Below, piece after piece: positions 26,031-37,479 of a stretch of DNA of 64,000 nt. Positions within the stretch are counted from its first letter, which is position 1, and every line of letters begins with the position of its first letter. The notes under the pieces are model-generated. The model was not told the origin of the DNA and ran no database searches. It saw only the letters and a list, made by a program, of their open reading frames with translations. A program made the position numbers and the translations under genes. The stretch spans positions 35,001-99,000 of the forward strand of contig JAIXMO010000011.1 in assembly GCA_025677825.1 (NCBI GenBank), in the 5' to 3' direction. The stretch is from Helicostylum pulchrum. Taxonomy: Eukaryota; Mucoromycota; Mucoromycetes; Mucorales; Mucoraceae.

Positions 26031-26916
26031 TCAACATAAGGCATACCGCTCTGAACCATATCTAGAAGTTTCAAGTTTACTTTGTTGTTTTTCCAGAGCT
26101 ATCTGCTCTCTTTGTACGACCATTTGCTCTTCTTCATGGCTAAACTGTTTATTTTTAATCTCCTGATACCTGTTTAGTGCAGAGCTGAAAGGATTGTTTT
26201 TTATATTATCCAAACGAGGTCTCTTGACCTTTCTTTTTAGAGGGGGTTCATCTTCATCAGTGTCACTAGAGTCAGAGCCCAACGCATTATCGGTAGAATA
26301 TATTATTATATCATTAGAGCCAGAAAAAGGTATTTTTTTCTTCGTCCCAGTATCTCCCAAATACGGGTATAAAAGCCTATAATGTCTACATATACGTTCC
26401 AATTGACCTACATATAATAAGAAGCGTAAAAGTTAGTTATAATGAATTGAAAGTTACGAATAACATTAATGAAATAAAGGTTACCTTCCCGACTGATATG
26501 ATCCGAATCACCAAAACCAGTAGAATTCTTTTTTGCATATGCCTCCGAATACCTTCTCAAGATAGATTCAAGCTTTGCTTTAACACTAGAAACGTTTCGA
26601 TGCGAATATCCCTTTTCATTAAAGTACTTTACGGCACGTTGGACTACTTTTTTTTTTTTCTCCCTTCCGACCCATTGCCTCTTAATTTTCCAGTTCTTTT
26701 ATCGGGTTTTCCAGTGTAGATATCTAGCTCTTTACCATTGTCCTCGAGTAAAAAAAATATTAACAGATCGTAAGAACAAACATCTTTACCTGCTGAAATG
26801 TCTTAACCTTCGTACCAGCCAACTTGATCAAGCTTCTTTCCTGATCCAACTTTGTCCTCAGAAGAAGAGTTGTTATTAGTGCTTAATAGTGTGTTATTTT
26901 CCATTTTTTCTAACAT
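26031..26916 (-). pseudogene. Companion Myb/SANT-like ORF of the Harbinger element (frame uncertain)
   Basis: Convergent with the transposase, about 120 bp between ends. The 3' exon (from about 26408) reads QLERICRHYRLLYPYLGDTG, then an acidic/basic linker (DSSDTDEDEPPLKRKVKRPR) and a coiled-coil-like end (HEEEQMVVQREQIALEKQQ). An upstream exon (about 26740-26484) encodes VVQRAVKYFNEKGYSHRNVS and SVKAKLESILRRYSEAYAKK, resembling the helix-rich DNA-binding domain of Harbinger companions. A 12-T run at 26648-26659 shifts the frame of the upstream exon, and the first exon (MENNTLLSTNNNSSS...) reaches a stop unless re-spliced. The role is inferred from position and domain character. Confidence 0.5.
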
Positions 26917-26932
26917 AAGTAAAATTAAAGGC

Positions 26933-26987
26933 ATGAAGAACGCCAATTTTTTATCGTTTTATGAAGAACGCCCATTTTTTATTTATC
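26933..26987. repeat. Two-copy 28-bp tandem repeat
   Basis: ATGAAGAACGCCAATTTTTT... is followed at once by ATGAAGAACGCCCATTTTTT..., two units of about 28 bp. They sit immediately outside the companion ORF of the Harbinger element, so they may be sub-terminal repeats of that element. Confidence 0.6.
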
Positions 26988-27559
26988 TTCGCTAAGTATG
27001 ATAATATTTTGAGTTAGTGCTACAAACGTTCGTCGCTCTCACTGGTCCCATTTTAGTGCGAGATTGATTTTAAACTTTGGATTATATAATAATGTAAGCC
27101 CAGGAGACTTTGTCATATTGAAGAAATGAAATATCATAGCATGGTTTTCAGCTTTCAAAATGGTTCATGTAATAGGCCGTTTATTATTTTATACATTGAT
27201 CTGGTGTTTTAGGGAACGCCTTTACACTTGTGGGATATGAAAGACTTTACAATTTTTTACTTTTTTTATTTATTTTGTAATGTTTTTGATACAAGTGTTT
27301 AATATGATGGCTTTAGTACATAAACGTAAGTAGTATATCTTAGAATAAGTAGCTGTAGTGACTTTCACATTATTATTGATAAGGAAAAGTATTTCGGTGT
27401 TTTGGTGTTTTAGGTAGGTGGTTGTGGTGGTGGTGTCCACATAACTCTATGCCAAACAGTATTGTTGGAAGATTGGGTGGGCTGGGTTGAAGCTTTCATC
27501 TTGTCTCTCTTCTTGCAACTATCGTTATAGAAACTAGCTAAATCGCAAACCAATGACTA

Positions 27560-29500
27560 CATATGCAGTAAGTCGTTACTCTTTATCAATTGTGTTTCTA
27601 GTATTTCTTACCTGAAGGATTGACAGTCCATCCAACAGATTTTTAGTATCTGTATGTAATGTTGTGACCCTTGTCGGCATATCAAACTCTTTTATTTTTT
27701 TCAACACGTAAACTCCATCACGATCCAGCCACATGACGTAAATAACAGCTTCGAAACCTAAAAAGTAAAGACAATTAAATATGGGACTATCACTTGAGCT
27801 CACGCTTACCTAATACTTGTAGTAGACAAAGTTTTATATCACTAGGTTCTCCGTGGTAGTTTTTTAGAATCTGATTGAGCTAATTCTTTCCATTTACCAC
27901 CAGCTTCTGTTTATCATAATAATATTTTTGTTGGTAAGCTTTTTTACCGAATTCGGCATCACCGACATCAGTTCCAGAGATATTAGGCATACAAAGAAAT
28001 CTGAGATCCATCTTTCTGTTACGAGTTTATCCGTCGTCGTTTACAGATACAGTGTCGTCCCTAAAAATCAAACGTTTATCGTAAGTTAATGCCTATTTTC
28101 TGTAAGATACATTACCAGTGTTTAAAAACTTTTTTGCCTCTAAATAGTTTTTCAATCATTGGCCCCCAAATCTTCACGATGTAATCTCCTTCAGACAGAT
28201 TTGCTTCTAGGTCAAATACTTCGCTATCTTCTGCATGCAATTCAACACTATAAGACATAGGGGAAAAAAGTTAGGCATGTATATTTCTGGAAATATAAGG
28301 TCTCTATTTTACATATGTTGACAAACTCTGTAGACAACAAGTTTTGCGGGATCTTTGGTTTGAATCATTTGGCTGAGTATTTTCGTTTTTGTGTTGTGCC
28401 AATTTTTGTGCCCCTGATAATACGGTATAATTAGAAAAACCTTTGTTGAAGTGTTTTCAGCACTTACATTTTTAAGAAGACTATCAATCTCTTGTTCAGC
28501 GTCAAGACTACAGTATTGAGGATCAAAGTGGAAAATAGATTCAAGTTGTTACTGTTGTTCATAATTAAAGCTGTCTTGCTGACTATTTGTTATATTCTCA
28601 GTGAGGTCCAAAATGTTGTTCATTGACGCGCTATTAATTACATGTATCAAAAACTGACTAGTGGTATAGCTAATAACACTCGTTACCTTATTACAAATTT
28701 CTTTTTTTCACTACCAGGGTAACATGACTGTTGTTTAAGGTGGTATAAGTAAATGGCTAAGATATTAATTAGTATAATATTGAGGTGTTACGTGAGAGCC
28801 TCAATTATTTAAGGTACAGTCTCTTGCGTTAACGTATGGTAAAATACCACACCTGTTTCTACATGAATATCAAGAGTGGCATGTCTGGAATATACTTCGG
28901 ATGTAATAGCCATTAAAGTCAATTTATCGTGTATTATGGCATCAGTAAAGAGCTTGGGAATCAAATGCAATAGGTTTTGGCAGGTACGGAAATCGGTATT
29001 CAGAAAGCTAATTAATTGCGTATCGATTTCTTCGTAAGGTCCTAACATTTTTAACAAATTCAGTATGCTTGAGGATGATACGATTTGCGAGATATTTTCA
29101 TAGCTGATAGTATTTTCCAGGATATCACATTTTTTACAAGTGTTAGGCATTGTCATAGTTTCAGATAGTTGTAATTCGGCTTCAAATGTCTTTGAAGTAT
29201 CTCCAAAGTTTATATTCAATGACTCTGAAATATTCTCGACTTCTTGAGCATGCAGTAAGGCATGAGTAGTGATATATTTTCTCATCTTATCATACTTGTT
29301 GATTTTGATCTTGATTAGATAACACTTCATCAAAGAAGTGGCGTGTATCGAATCATTGCTTTTGTAATTCAAAGCAGCTTTACAGCCATCTTCAAAAGAA
29401 AGACGACTAACTTGTTTTTGCTTTTTGTTTACTTTGACCTCGGTTTCGGCACACTGTTTGCATTTTTGTCTTTTTTTTTCGATTCTTATCTATTCTGTTG
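27560..29500 (-). pseudogene. Spliced pseudogene of an unknown repeated family, three in-frame stops
   Basis: Read from 29500 downwards, a long exon encodes RQKCKQCAETEVKVNKKQK, CKAALNYKSNDSIHATSLMK and further helical, charged sequence to about 28810. Later exons give NNILDLTENITNSQQDSFN (stop near 28551) and QLESIFHFDPQYCSLDAEQE, then EVFDLEANLSEGDYIVKIWG and PMIEKLFRGKKVFKHW joined across an intron to DDTVSVNDDG (stop at 28027-28029), RFLCMPNISGTDVGDAEFGK, a third stop near 27879, and HGEPSDIKLCLLQVLG. The last exon, 27757-27612, reads FEAVIYVMWLDRDGVYVLKK. Donors and acceptors are intact, so decay is recent. I know of no function for this family. Confidence 0.5.
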
Positions 29501-31196
29501 ATATTACAAACGGGATAAGGTATCATGTTTGTCGATATTGTAAGGAAAGCCAGTAGTATATGTTTGAACTGGCTCTTTTGAATGATCTATAAAAAGCTAT
29601 ATTCGTTTAATGGTAAGCTCGTTTTTCTTCAGTCTTTTCTACTTACATGTTCAAAGAATAGTATATACTTGGCTATGACTTTTTCAGAATTTCAATTTAC
29701 GGTGATTACTAATATGATATAGGATACATGGTTCAATTTACACGGTCGATTAAAAAGAGTGCGTCATATTCACTTACCTTTATGAATGACCATAACTCTA
29801 AGAAGAACCGTATCGGTTTGTACGAACATGAAAACAAACCAAAATAATAAGAAAAGAAGAAAAAAGAAAAAAGACTGTTGAAAAAAAAAAGGATAAATAT
29901 TGGTGATAAAAAGAATGATAAAATAGGGCGTCTATTTAATTTGGTCTGGAACCCACTATATTTTAATTTCGACTGGTTTAATTTACTGATAAAAAAAAAA
30001 CTACTGCATGATTGTTTTTTCTTTTGACAAACCCAGAATAGAATGGTGATACAGTATTAGCTGTCAGACATCCACTACTGAGATTTATGTATAAGTACTT
30101 GGCTTACAGTGAAACTTAAGAATATTGTTCACGGTGGGTTACCTTTGGTGTTTATATGTAAGAAGGGGTAAGCTACAATATAACATAAAAGAAATTTCGT
30201 GGCTCAACTCTTTTGTCACAATTGACACACCCGTAACGTGGCGCCTTTAAAACAAAACTTATATCAAAGTTAAATAGAGCCGGGTATCTAAAACTCTCCT
30301 TACTCGTTTCCAACAAGAAAAGCATTAGAGTCTGATGAACTGACAAGTGTATAGCAAAGATACACATTTTTTTTTACGATATACAAAGTATAGTCATGCG
30401 TCACGCAGAGTGAGTATTTTCCTTCCGTCTTTTCCTTTCTCTTCTTTTTTTTTCTTATACTTCTTTTTAGTAATTATTAGTGTTTAATATTATAAAAACA
30501 TCGTTGCTTTAAAAATCCCACTTATAAATCTTTTATTTTCATAAATTTAAAGTTTTAATGGGGAACACAGCATAATCGTAACGCCTTGGAATTTTTTACA
30601 GCTAGTTATAGATTCTATTAGCTACTTAGCCTATGACGATGTTCACTATAAATGAGCCTATTCTATTACCTTGAAATACAAACAAGGTATTATTCAACTA
30701 CATACGGCTAAAAACGTGGTCGGATTACATGCTATGGATTAAAAGAATAGTATGTCATATATTACGTAAAATTTATAATATACTACAATCGTATAGTTTA
30801 AAATGTACATGGAGAGTCCGAGAACTTTGAGATAAAAAGAAAGATAAAAATTCAAGGTTTGTGTTACCTTGAATTTAAATAGGCGTAACAACGCTAGGTA
30901 TACTTTTTTCCCTACACACCTGAGCACATAATGTTTGAAATAATAGTGCCTCAACTGTATGGCGTTTAATCATATTAGCTAAAAAAAAATCTTGCCATCG
31001 GGCCTAATATGGTTGTTTTTTTACTGCGGGGTGCTGTTTTTGGAGAGGGTAAAAGAACGCGTTCCTTTTTTTAAAAAAAATCAAAGTTCTCCTTTTAACT
31101 GATTTTTAAACAAAAATGGCTGTTACCTGGTAATTGTTAAAAAAATAAACTACGTTTGACTTATTGTGAAGGTTAATTGGTAATACTGTGAACTAG
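29501..31196. other. Repeat-island DNA, no supported gene
   Basis: About 1.7 kb. The minus-strand frames at 30173-30367 and 30739-30954 look like chance. A short phrase at about 29737-29773 is similar to one at about 47465-47500. Nothing else supported. Confidence 0.5.
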
Positions 31197-31851
31197 GAAT
31201 TCTACGACCTGGCTTGAGAGTAACTGTCTCCAGTCCAATGGACTGCCCGCGTTTTACATTGAAGGCAAATATTTACTTGATCAAAAAAACATTGCAGAGC
31301 AGGATTTCAAAAGTTCTGTTGAACAAATGAGTGGTAAAAGTTATACGGACGATAATATTAATAAGTGGACAAAGAACGTTGTAGACTCGGATTATTTAGT
31401 AAGCCATATTTGTTTGTTTTGTTTGTTCAAACTAATGGAATCTTTTCTCAATCCCTTTTTACCTCATAGTGCTTAAGAACCACAGAAACAGAGAATTATT
31501 GGAAAAACCTTCTGTTTCGGACTAATGTTGTCAACGAGCTGCTCAACGCGGAAAAAGATCGATTTATTGTATCAGGTCCTTCGGATTATCAAACACCTAT
31601 GACCACAAAAAATAAACGTACTACACAAGAAGTTGAAAATATAGTAACAATATCCAAAATAAACGTAAGTCATATAAACTTACGTGTTATCATTTGCTCT
31701 AACAATAATCATTTCGTTTTTTTAATAATAAATATCACAGATTGAAGAAACAGATGGTATTATTTTGGATGGTTTAAACATTTCAGTGATGTCTTTTATA
31801 AAAACTAAAGCAATCAATGAAGTCCATAACTACAACAACTGTAGTTCTTGA
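31197..31851 (+). CDS. Unknown spliced gene fragment
   Basis: Three exons with clean GT..AG borders and one continuous frame: about 31197-31398 (STTWLESNCLQSNGLPAFYI, EGKYLLDQKNIAEQDFKS), 31470-31664 (CLRTTETENYWKNLLFRTNV, RFIVSGPSDYQTPMTTKN) and 31741-31851 (IEETDGIILDGLNISVMSF), ending at TGA. No start codon sits in a convincing place, so the 5' exon may be missing. No domain recognised. It may belong with the downstream fragments to one decayed gene. Confidence 0.4.
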
Positions 31852-31975
31852 ACTATAAAAAGAATATTGAGAGGAACAACCTCCTGCTCTCCCTCTTGTT
31901 TTTTAAAAGAAATTTTAATCAATAAATATCTATAAGAAGTTTCATCTTACTTACTGTTGTCTTTTTTATTTTAAT

Positions 31976-32510
31976 TTGATACTATTTATCACAACAGGTG
32001 TTGATTCTGCGCCTTCATCGAAATGTTTTTACAAGAACCTGTCTTGTTCCTTAATTGTAAGCTTTGACGGTAAGGTCTTGTCTAAAAAATTGATGATTGG
32101 CTCATTCACTGCAAATGTCCTCGTCATCTGCTCTACAACTGTCGTATCGTCCAGACTGCAAGAGGTATTCGTCGGACCTCAGGTTAACGTAAACCCTACA
32201 GCATTTACTGTAGAAAGTACTAAAAAAATTTTACGCTCCGAAGTTAAAAAATTCAAGCTTTTTTAACCATATATCTACATATGCATTTTTTAGAGCTACT
32301 TTAGATGACTTTAACGACACGAGATTTATGCCTGTTACCGTGTTTACTTTATGAGATACACCCGATCAAGATGGATACGGTTCAAATCATAATTCAGCAC
32401 CAAAAATCGGTTCGCTATTGCTATAAACCTCAACCTCAAACGCAATCTGACAAAAGAAAACGTATTTTTGCCCCACACTGGGTGTGATTCCGCTCAACGT
32501 AATGGTCACC
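31976..32510 (+). pseudogene. Decayed copy of the 22.25-22.64 kb family, with upstream exon
   Basis: An exon-like frame at about 31998-32230 (GVDSAPSSKCFYKNLSCSLI, TANVLVICSTTVVSSRLQEV) is followed by an intron and ATLDDFNDTRFMPVTVFTL, where a TGA replaces the TGC (Cys) codon of the other copy. An 11-base deletion and further changes follow. Nucleotide similarity to the inverted copy at 22.27-22.64 kb is very high and includes the intron end. Confidence 0.5.
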
Positions 32511-33603
32511 TTCTTATTTAATTAATAAAACTTACGCTAAATACAAAAAAAAAAAAATCAAAACTGATTTAGCAACGATTTCGACCTCATTATCCATGGT
32601 GCTTTTATTGAGACAACGATTCGTTATTTGTAAGTAATGCAACAAGGAACATTTGATTGCCTTATATTTAATCCGCACATCCAAAGCTTAGATGATTTCT
32701 CCCCAAAACCCTTTGATCAAATTAATGATTGAGAGCTGCTTGTTATGTAATCATCTATATCGTTAATCAATTATTTCTCGCAAATTATGATGTAATAGAG
32801 CTGAAAGAGGATTTCATCTAACTGACCGAACAGAACTTGATGGTATATTGTTCAAGGCATAAGTCTGTTTCACCGGGTTGAATTCGCTGGAGGTATAAAT
32901 GATCATACCTCAACTTGTAAAAATCCAGATGACATCGAGAAGTCGTATGCGAGTATGATTAAAATTATGAAGGATAAGATGCTTTGCATGCGCTGTTACG
33001 ATAATAATATCTCTTGTTTAATTTCAATCAACTTGGACTAATCCCCTTCCTTTATGTTAGACCACCAAATATATTTTGAAAAGCTGATCAAATATTATGG
33101 TATGATGTACAGGATCATTGATGCAAATATTGAATTACTCAGTACACCACGAAAACTGTTAGCATACCTTAAACAAATCCCGTCGATCTTTGCTTGAAAG
33201 CACGCCGTAATAAGCTATGTTGTTGGATTATAAATGTGCTCATTCTTGTATATATATTTTTTTATAATCATACTTGAGTAATAAAGATACTGGCGTTAAA
33301 TAAACATAAACATAATGTATTAAATTTATTTTTATTATCATTTTTGAACTAGTGGGGAATTCATTTTAAAAGTTGACAAAATCAAAATAGCAGCCGCACT
33401 TTTACGAATATACAGAACAGTTTTTAAGGTTATCTTTTTTTTTGTCAAAAAGGGTTTTCAAGTGTGTAACAAAAGGGTTTTCTTGTAGCACGAAATAAAA
33501 ACTACCAATGGTTTCATGGCATGATTTAAATCATGGGAAAATAAAAAGGGTCTATTTTTCCCTTTTTTACTTCCCTTTCTTCTTTACCTTACAATAAAAA
33601 AAA
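32511..33603. other. Right edge of repeat island with decayed coding traces
   Basis: About 1.1 kb. On the plus strand scattered protein-like pieces appear between stops (near 32876-33010: HRVEFAGGINDHTSTCKNPD, IEKSYASMIKIMKDKMLCMR). They look like the 3' end of a dead gene. The last 150 bp contain the promoter of the dioxygenase gene. Confidence 0.4.
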
Positions 33604-34614
33604 ATGATTACAGATATTAATAATAACCCTATCCGTGACTCGATTGTAAAAGACGGTTACGTAGTTATTGATGGTCTTATTCCTACGGACTCTTTCCCCA
33701 AGCTACTTGAAGCTTGCGATCGTGCAGTGGACCGAGCCAGACGAGGAGACTGGCAGTACCGCCGTTTAGTTGGAACTCAATTTCCACCTTGGAAAGAAGG
33801 TACTGATGTTTGGGGCGTGCAGCATTTAATGCACCCCGATCTTGGCGAGTCTGAGTTTGCTGAATGGTACGGTTCTGAACAGCTTCAAAATGCTGTTTGT
33901 GATTTATTGCGCACTACACGTCCCCAATTACAGCTAGGTACATCTCCCCTCGCATTTTTTTTTTTTTTTTTTGCTTAGTATTATATATACTTATTTTTAA
34001 AAAACTTTATATAGAACTCTTTAATCTCTTGATTAATCCTAGAGACTCTGATTTCGACCTTACTTGGCATCGTGACACTGTCCCTGCCGAGGCAACAGAA
34101 GAAGAAGAAGCAAAGATCTTGACCGAGTCTCATTACGGTACACAATGGAATACGTAAGCAACAAAAAAAAACCTTAAATGAAAAAATATTCACGCCTATA
34201 CTTAATAGAGCATTGTATCAAGACGAATGTCTCTACGTTGTGCCACAATCCCACCGTCGTGTGCGTACCCAACGGGAACGTGAGATTACTATTCATGACC
34301 CCAAGAGTCACGAGATGCCTAATATGCTCAAGGTCGTCCTGAAGCCCGGTCAAACTGTCTTTTACGACAACAATATCCTTCATCGTGCTGCTTACAATAA
34401 GGCGAATAAGAGAGCTACCTTGCATGCTTGTATGGGCACCATTGAGGGTGGCGATCATCGCGCAAAGAGCTTGTTTCAGCATGGGTTGGGGTGGATGAGC
34501 TCTCCTGAGTTCAAGGACTCTTTACCTGCTTCTTTAACTCAGTCGTACCAAAATACCCTTGATATGGCTGAAAGTGCTGGCTTGACCAACATGGAAGCCA
34601 CCCCTATCCACTAA
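33604..34614 (+). CDS. Phytanoyl-CoA dioxygenase-family (PhyH) Fe(II)/2-oxoglutarate oxygenase
   Basis: Exons 33604-33937, 34015-34153, 34209-34614; 879 nt, 292 residues. The protein begins MITDINNNPIRDSIVKDGYV, the usual PhyH opening (DGYVVIDGLI). The iron-binding facial triad is visible as H-x-D in DLTWHRDTVP and the distal His in YDNNILHRAAYNKANKRATL, where the following Arg can bind 2-oxoglutarate. Substrates of this family range from phytanoyl-CoA to small amines and toxins; no peroxisomal targeting signal ends the protein (EATPIH), so the substrate is unknown. It is convergent with mevalonate kinase, 129 bp between stops. Confidence 0.85.
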
Positions 34615-34743
34615 GCTACTTTTATTTATTATACTATCTTAATTATTTAATAGTAGGATTATAAAACACTTTTTAATTTAAACTTTTGATACTTGACCAA
34701 AAAAATAAATTTTATATTTAAGTTATTAAAATAACACATTTAT

Positions 34744-36165
34744 TTAAAAATAGTGTTCCAAGGTATCACGATTTGCTTCCAGAAGCCAATTCTTTGTCTC
34801 GTCGTTTGTAAGTGTAACTGCATCAGCGCCCGTTCCGCCCACATTTGTTTGATAGCAATCAAACCCTTCTTCCTTTAATTGATCCAACACTTTATCAATT
34901 ACAATTTGCTCAACATCTAGCAAAGAAAAAATAAATAAATTAACACAATAAAATTTTAAGCTTTGGATTTTAAAAACTTTACCATCACGAATAAACGTAA
35001 CTGCACAACCACCTCCACCAGCACCTGTCAATTTCGTCTTTAACCCAGACTCTGCCGTGATCATTCTAACCTTTTCCAAGCTAGGATGACTTACACCGAG
35101 CCCTTCCAACAAACAATGATTTAACCCTACCAAATCCTCCAACTCGTCCATTAAATCCGACTTACTTTGCGACTTTTTAAACGCGTCACGACAATGCAAT
35201 GCAATAGCGTTCATGGACTCCAACATGGGCTCAATAATCAACGGGTACGTCTTTCTTTTTGCCCCTACACCTGCCACCAACAAGTTGGTTGATCTCGGTA
35301 CCTTTGTATTTGTCAACAACAGACGTAACGACTGGAACCCCTCTAACGTCGCGAACCCTTGCCCGCGCATAAACGTCTTTGCTCCACCGTACGTGGCTAC
35401 AGCGTTATCCACGCCACTGGGGTTACCGTGAATCACTTCCTCTGCCTTGAACGCGTACCCGTTGATCTTGCTCAAGTACTCTTGGCGGAGCTCAGACTTG
35501 TTGAAATCCGTAGGAATCTCACCTACCAAGATCAAAAGAGCCGTAGCAATGGCAACGGAGTAACTTGCAGAACTACCTAATCCAGCCCCGACAGGAAGAA
35601 ACGAACGCACACAAAGTGTGAAGCCTTGCTCGAAATGTGTTTGACATTTGGCTTCCATGATGATAAAAAGGTATAAAAATGCTAAAATAGCTTGGCTTTG
35701 GCTGTTGTCTTGCTTTATTTCGGTCAATTGGTCCAAGCGAGATTTTAATTCGGTAGGCATATCTGTTGGATGACGGGTATCTAAAAAAAATGAAGGAGGA
35801 GGAGGAGGAGGTTACGCGGGGTAGATTTAAAGTTTCGTTGTGTTATCTTTTTTACCTGAGTCTGGGTATGAGACAAGTCGAAGTGGGATTTGATCTATAG
35901 TCCATGTTTTGTGCACTTTGACGTCTGGTAATACTAATTCAATTACCTTGTCTTGACGCTTTTCGAGGTACAGATACGACTTTAATCCTAACGAAGCAGC
36001 GACAGCTGTCTAAAAAAAAAAAGAGGTTATTCAGTTACGAGATATTCTTTTTTACGGACACTTTTTTTTTTTTACCTTTTGATATACAACTGAATGTTCA
36101 CCAAATAAAATTACTTTACCTGGTGCAGAAACTAATACACGTTCGTTCAAGTCAGTTGTAGTCAT
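34744..36165 (-). CDS. ERG12: Mevalonate kinase (GHMP family)
   Basis: Exons 36165-36076, 36009-35856, 35780-34983, 34916-34744; 1215 nt, 404 residues. Phosphorylates mevalonate with ATP in the isoprenoid/sterol pathway (also the source of carotenoids and trisporoids in this kind of fungus). GHMP motif 1: VLVSAPGKVILFGEHSVVYQ; motif 2, the ATP-binding loop: LPVGAGLGSSASYSVAIA; motif 3: LTGAGGGGCAVTFI. The catalytic Asp lies in NPSGVDNAVATYGG. It is divergent from ribosomal protein uS10, with about 214 bp between start codons. Confidence 0.96.
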
Positions 36166-36379
36166 TACTAACAAAAGATGATGAAAAAAAAAAAAGTAAA
36201 TGAGCAAAGAAAACTGACAAGAAGAGGGTGATTTAATCCCAGTAACGAAGTGTGTGTGCGGCAACAAGTCCGCTTAGAAAAAAATTAAAATTTATGTGAC
36301 TTTTGTTTGTTGAATGAGTAAAAAAAAAATTTGCACGCTTCAGTTGTGAGTTTCCTTCTTTTTCATTTATACTAAAAAA
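36166..36379. promoter_or_regulatory. Divergent promoter of mevalonate kinase and uS10
   Basis: The 214 bp contain the upstream regions of both genes, with A/T runs on each side and no motif I can name. A ribosomal protein gene here shares its control region with a metabolic gene. Confidence 0.4.
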
Positions 36380-36888
36380 ATGTCTGCCATTGCTGTACGT
36401 AGAAAAGAATACCAGTCAAAACTTAAGAGTGTGTGTACACAGAGTATTAAATTATTATTTTTATATGTATAGGCTAAGTCTGCTGCCAAGCCTGGATTGG
36501 AGGAACAAGTTGAGGCCAAGTAAGTTTTTTTTTTTTATACGAGAGAGAAAAAGTTTGATATTAACATAAAACTTTTTGTAGGATCCACCGTATCCGTATC
36601 ACCTTGACTTCTCGTAACGTCAAGAACCTCGAAAAGGTTTCCAGCGATCTTATCCAGCGTGCCAAGGACAAGAACCTCAAGGTTAAGGGTCCCGTTCGTC
36701 TCCCCACCAAGGTTCTCCGTATCACCACCCGTAAGTCCCCTTGTGGTAACGGTTCCGAGACCTTCGATCGCTTCGAGATGAGAATCCACAAGCGTTTGAT
36801 CGATTTGCACTCTCCTTCCGAGATTGTTAAGCAAATCACCTCCATCTCCATTGAACCCGGAGTTGAGGTTGAGGTTACCATTGCTTAA
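36380..36888 (+). CDS. RPS20: 40S ribosomal protein uS10 (S20)
   Basis: Exons 36380-36394, 36473-36519, 36582-36888; 369 nt, 122 residues. [20 protein letters not shown] is followed by [40 protein letters not shown] and the end [12 protein letters not shown], all diagnostic of uS10. It sits in the head of the small subunit near the mRNA entry. Coding exons use C-ending codons far more than neighbours (for example CGT/CTC/ACC/AAG), as expected of a highly expressed gene. The first coding exon is only 15 nt. Confidence 0.97.
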
Positions 36889-37479
36889 ATTTTATCTTTT
36901 TTACCATCTAAAAATAAAATCAAATAGTAGATATCTATACTCTCTCAATAACTAAGCTTCTTTTTTGTTGTTGCTTCTATGAAAAAAAAGCAAATTTTTT
37001 TTCTTCCAATCAAGGGGTATTAGCCAATAAGAACACCATACTATCCATTTGACTTTTCAAGTGGCTTAGCTTTTGTACTTCATACCCCCCTATTGATTTT
37101 AAATTAACCACATATTTTTAATGCCTTTTTGTTGGTTCAAAAAAAAAAAGGTACTGACGTACTAGCTTCTTTTATTTTTTCTACAGTGTGTACTCTCTTA
37201 TGAAAAAAAGTGTCACTAATAAATTGACAAGTGCACTACAACTAATAAAGAAAAAAACTGACAGCAATACGAAAAAAAAATTCCTGCAGCTGTAACAAAT
37301 CAAAAAAAGCACACAGACCTTCTGCAACTCTACAACATAAAGGTGCGGATATTTAAAATAGAAATAAAACTGTATTATTTTTTTTTAGTGCATACATAAA
37401 ACTCCTTTCTTTTTTCTTTCCCTTCTCTTTCTTTCTTTCTCTCTTTCTACAGTACAAAAAGAGAATCGATTCAACAAAA
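36889..37479. other. Intergenic region, no supported gene
   Basis: About 590 bp between uS10 and the transporter, A/T-rich with pyrimidine stretches just before the transporter start (37395-37450), typical of promoters in this window. No other feature seen. Confidence 0.6.

Noticed and set aside
34213..34482. Minus-strand frame of about 100 codons inside the dioxygenase gene
   Set aside because: Antisense of a conserved PhyH exon.
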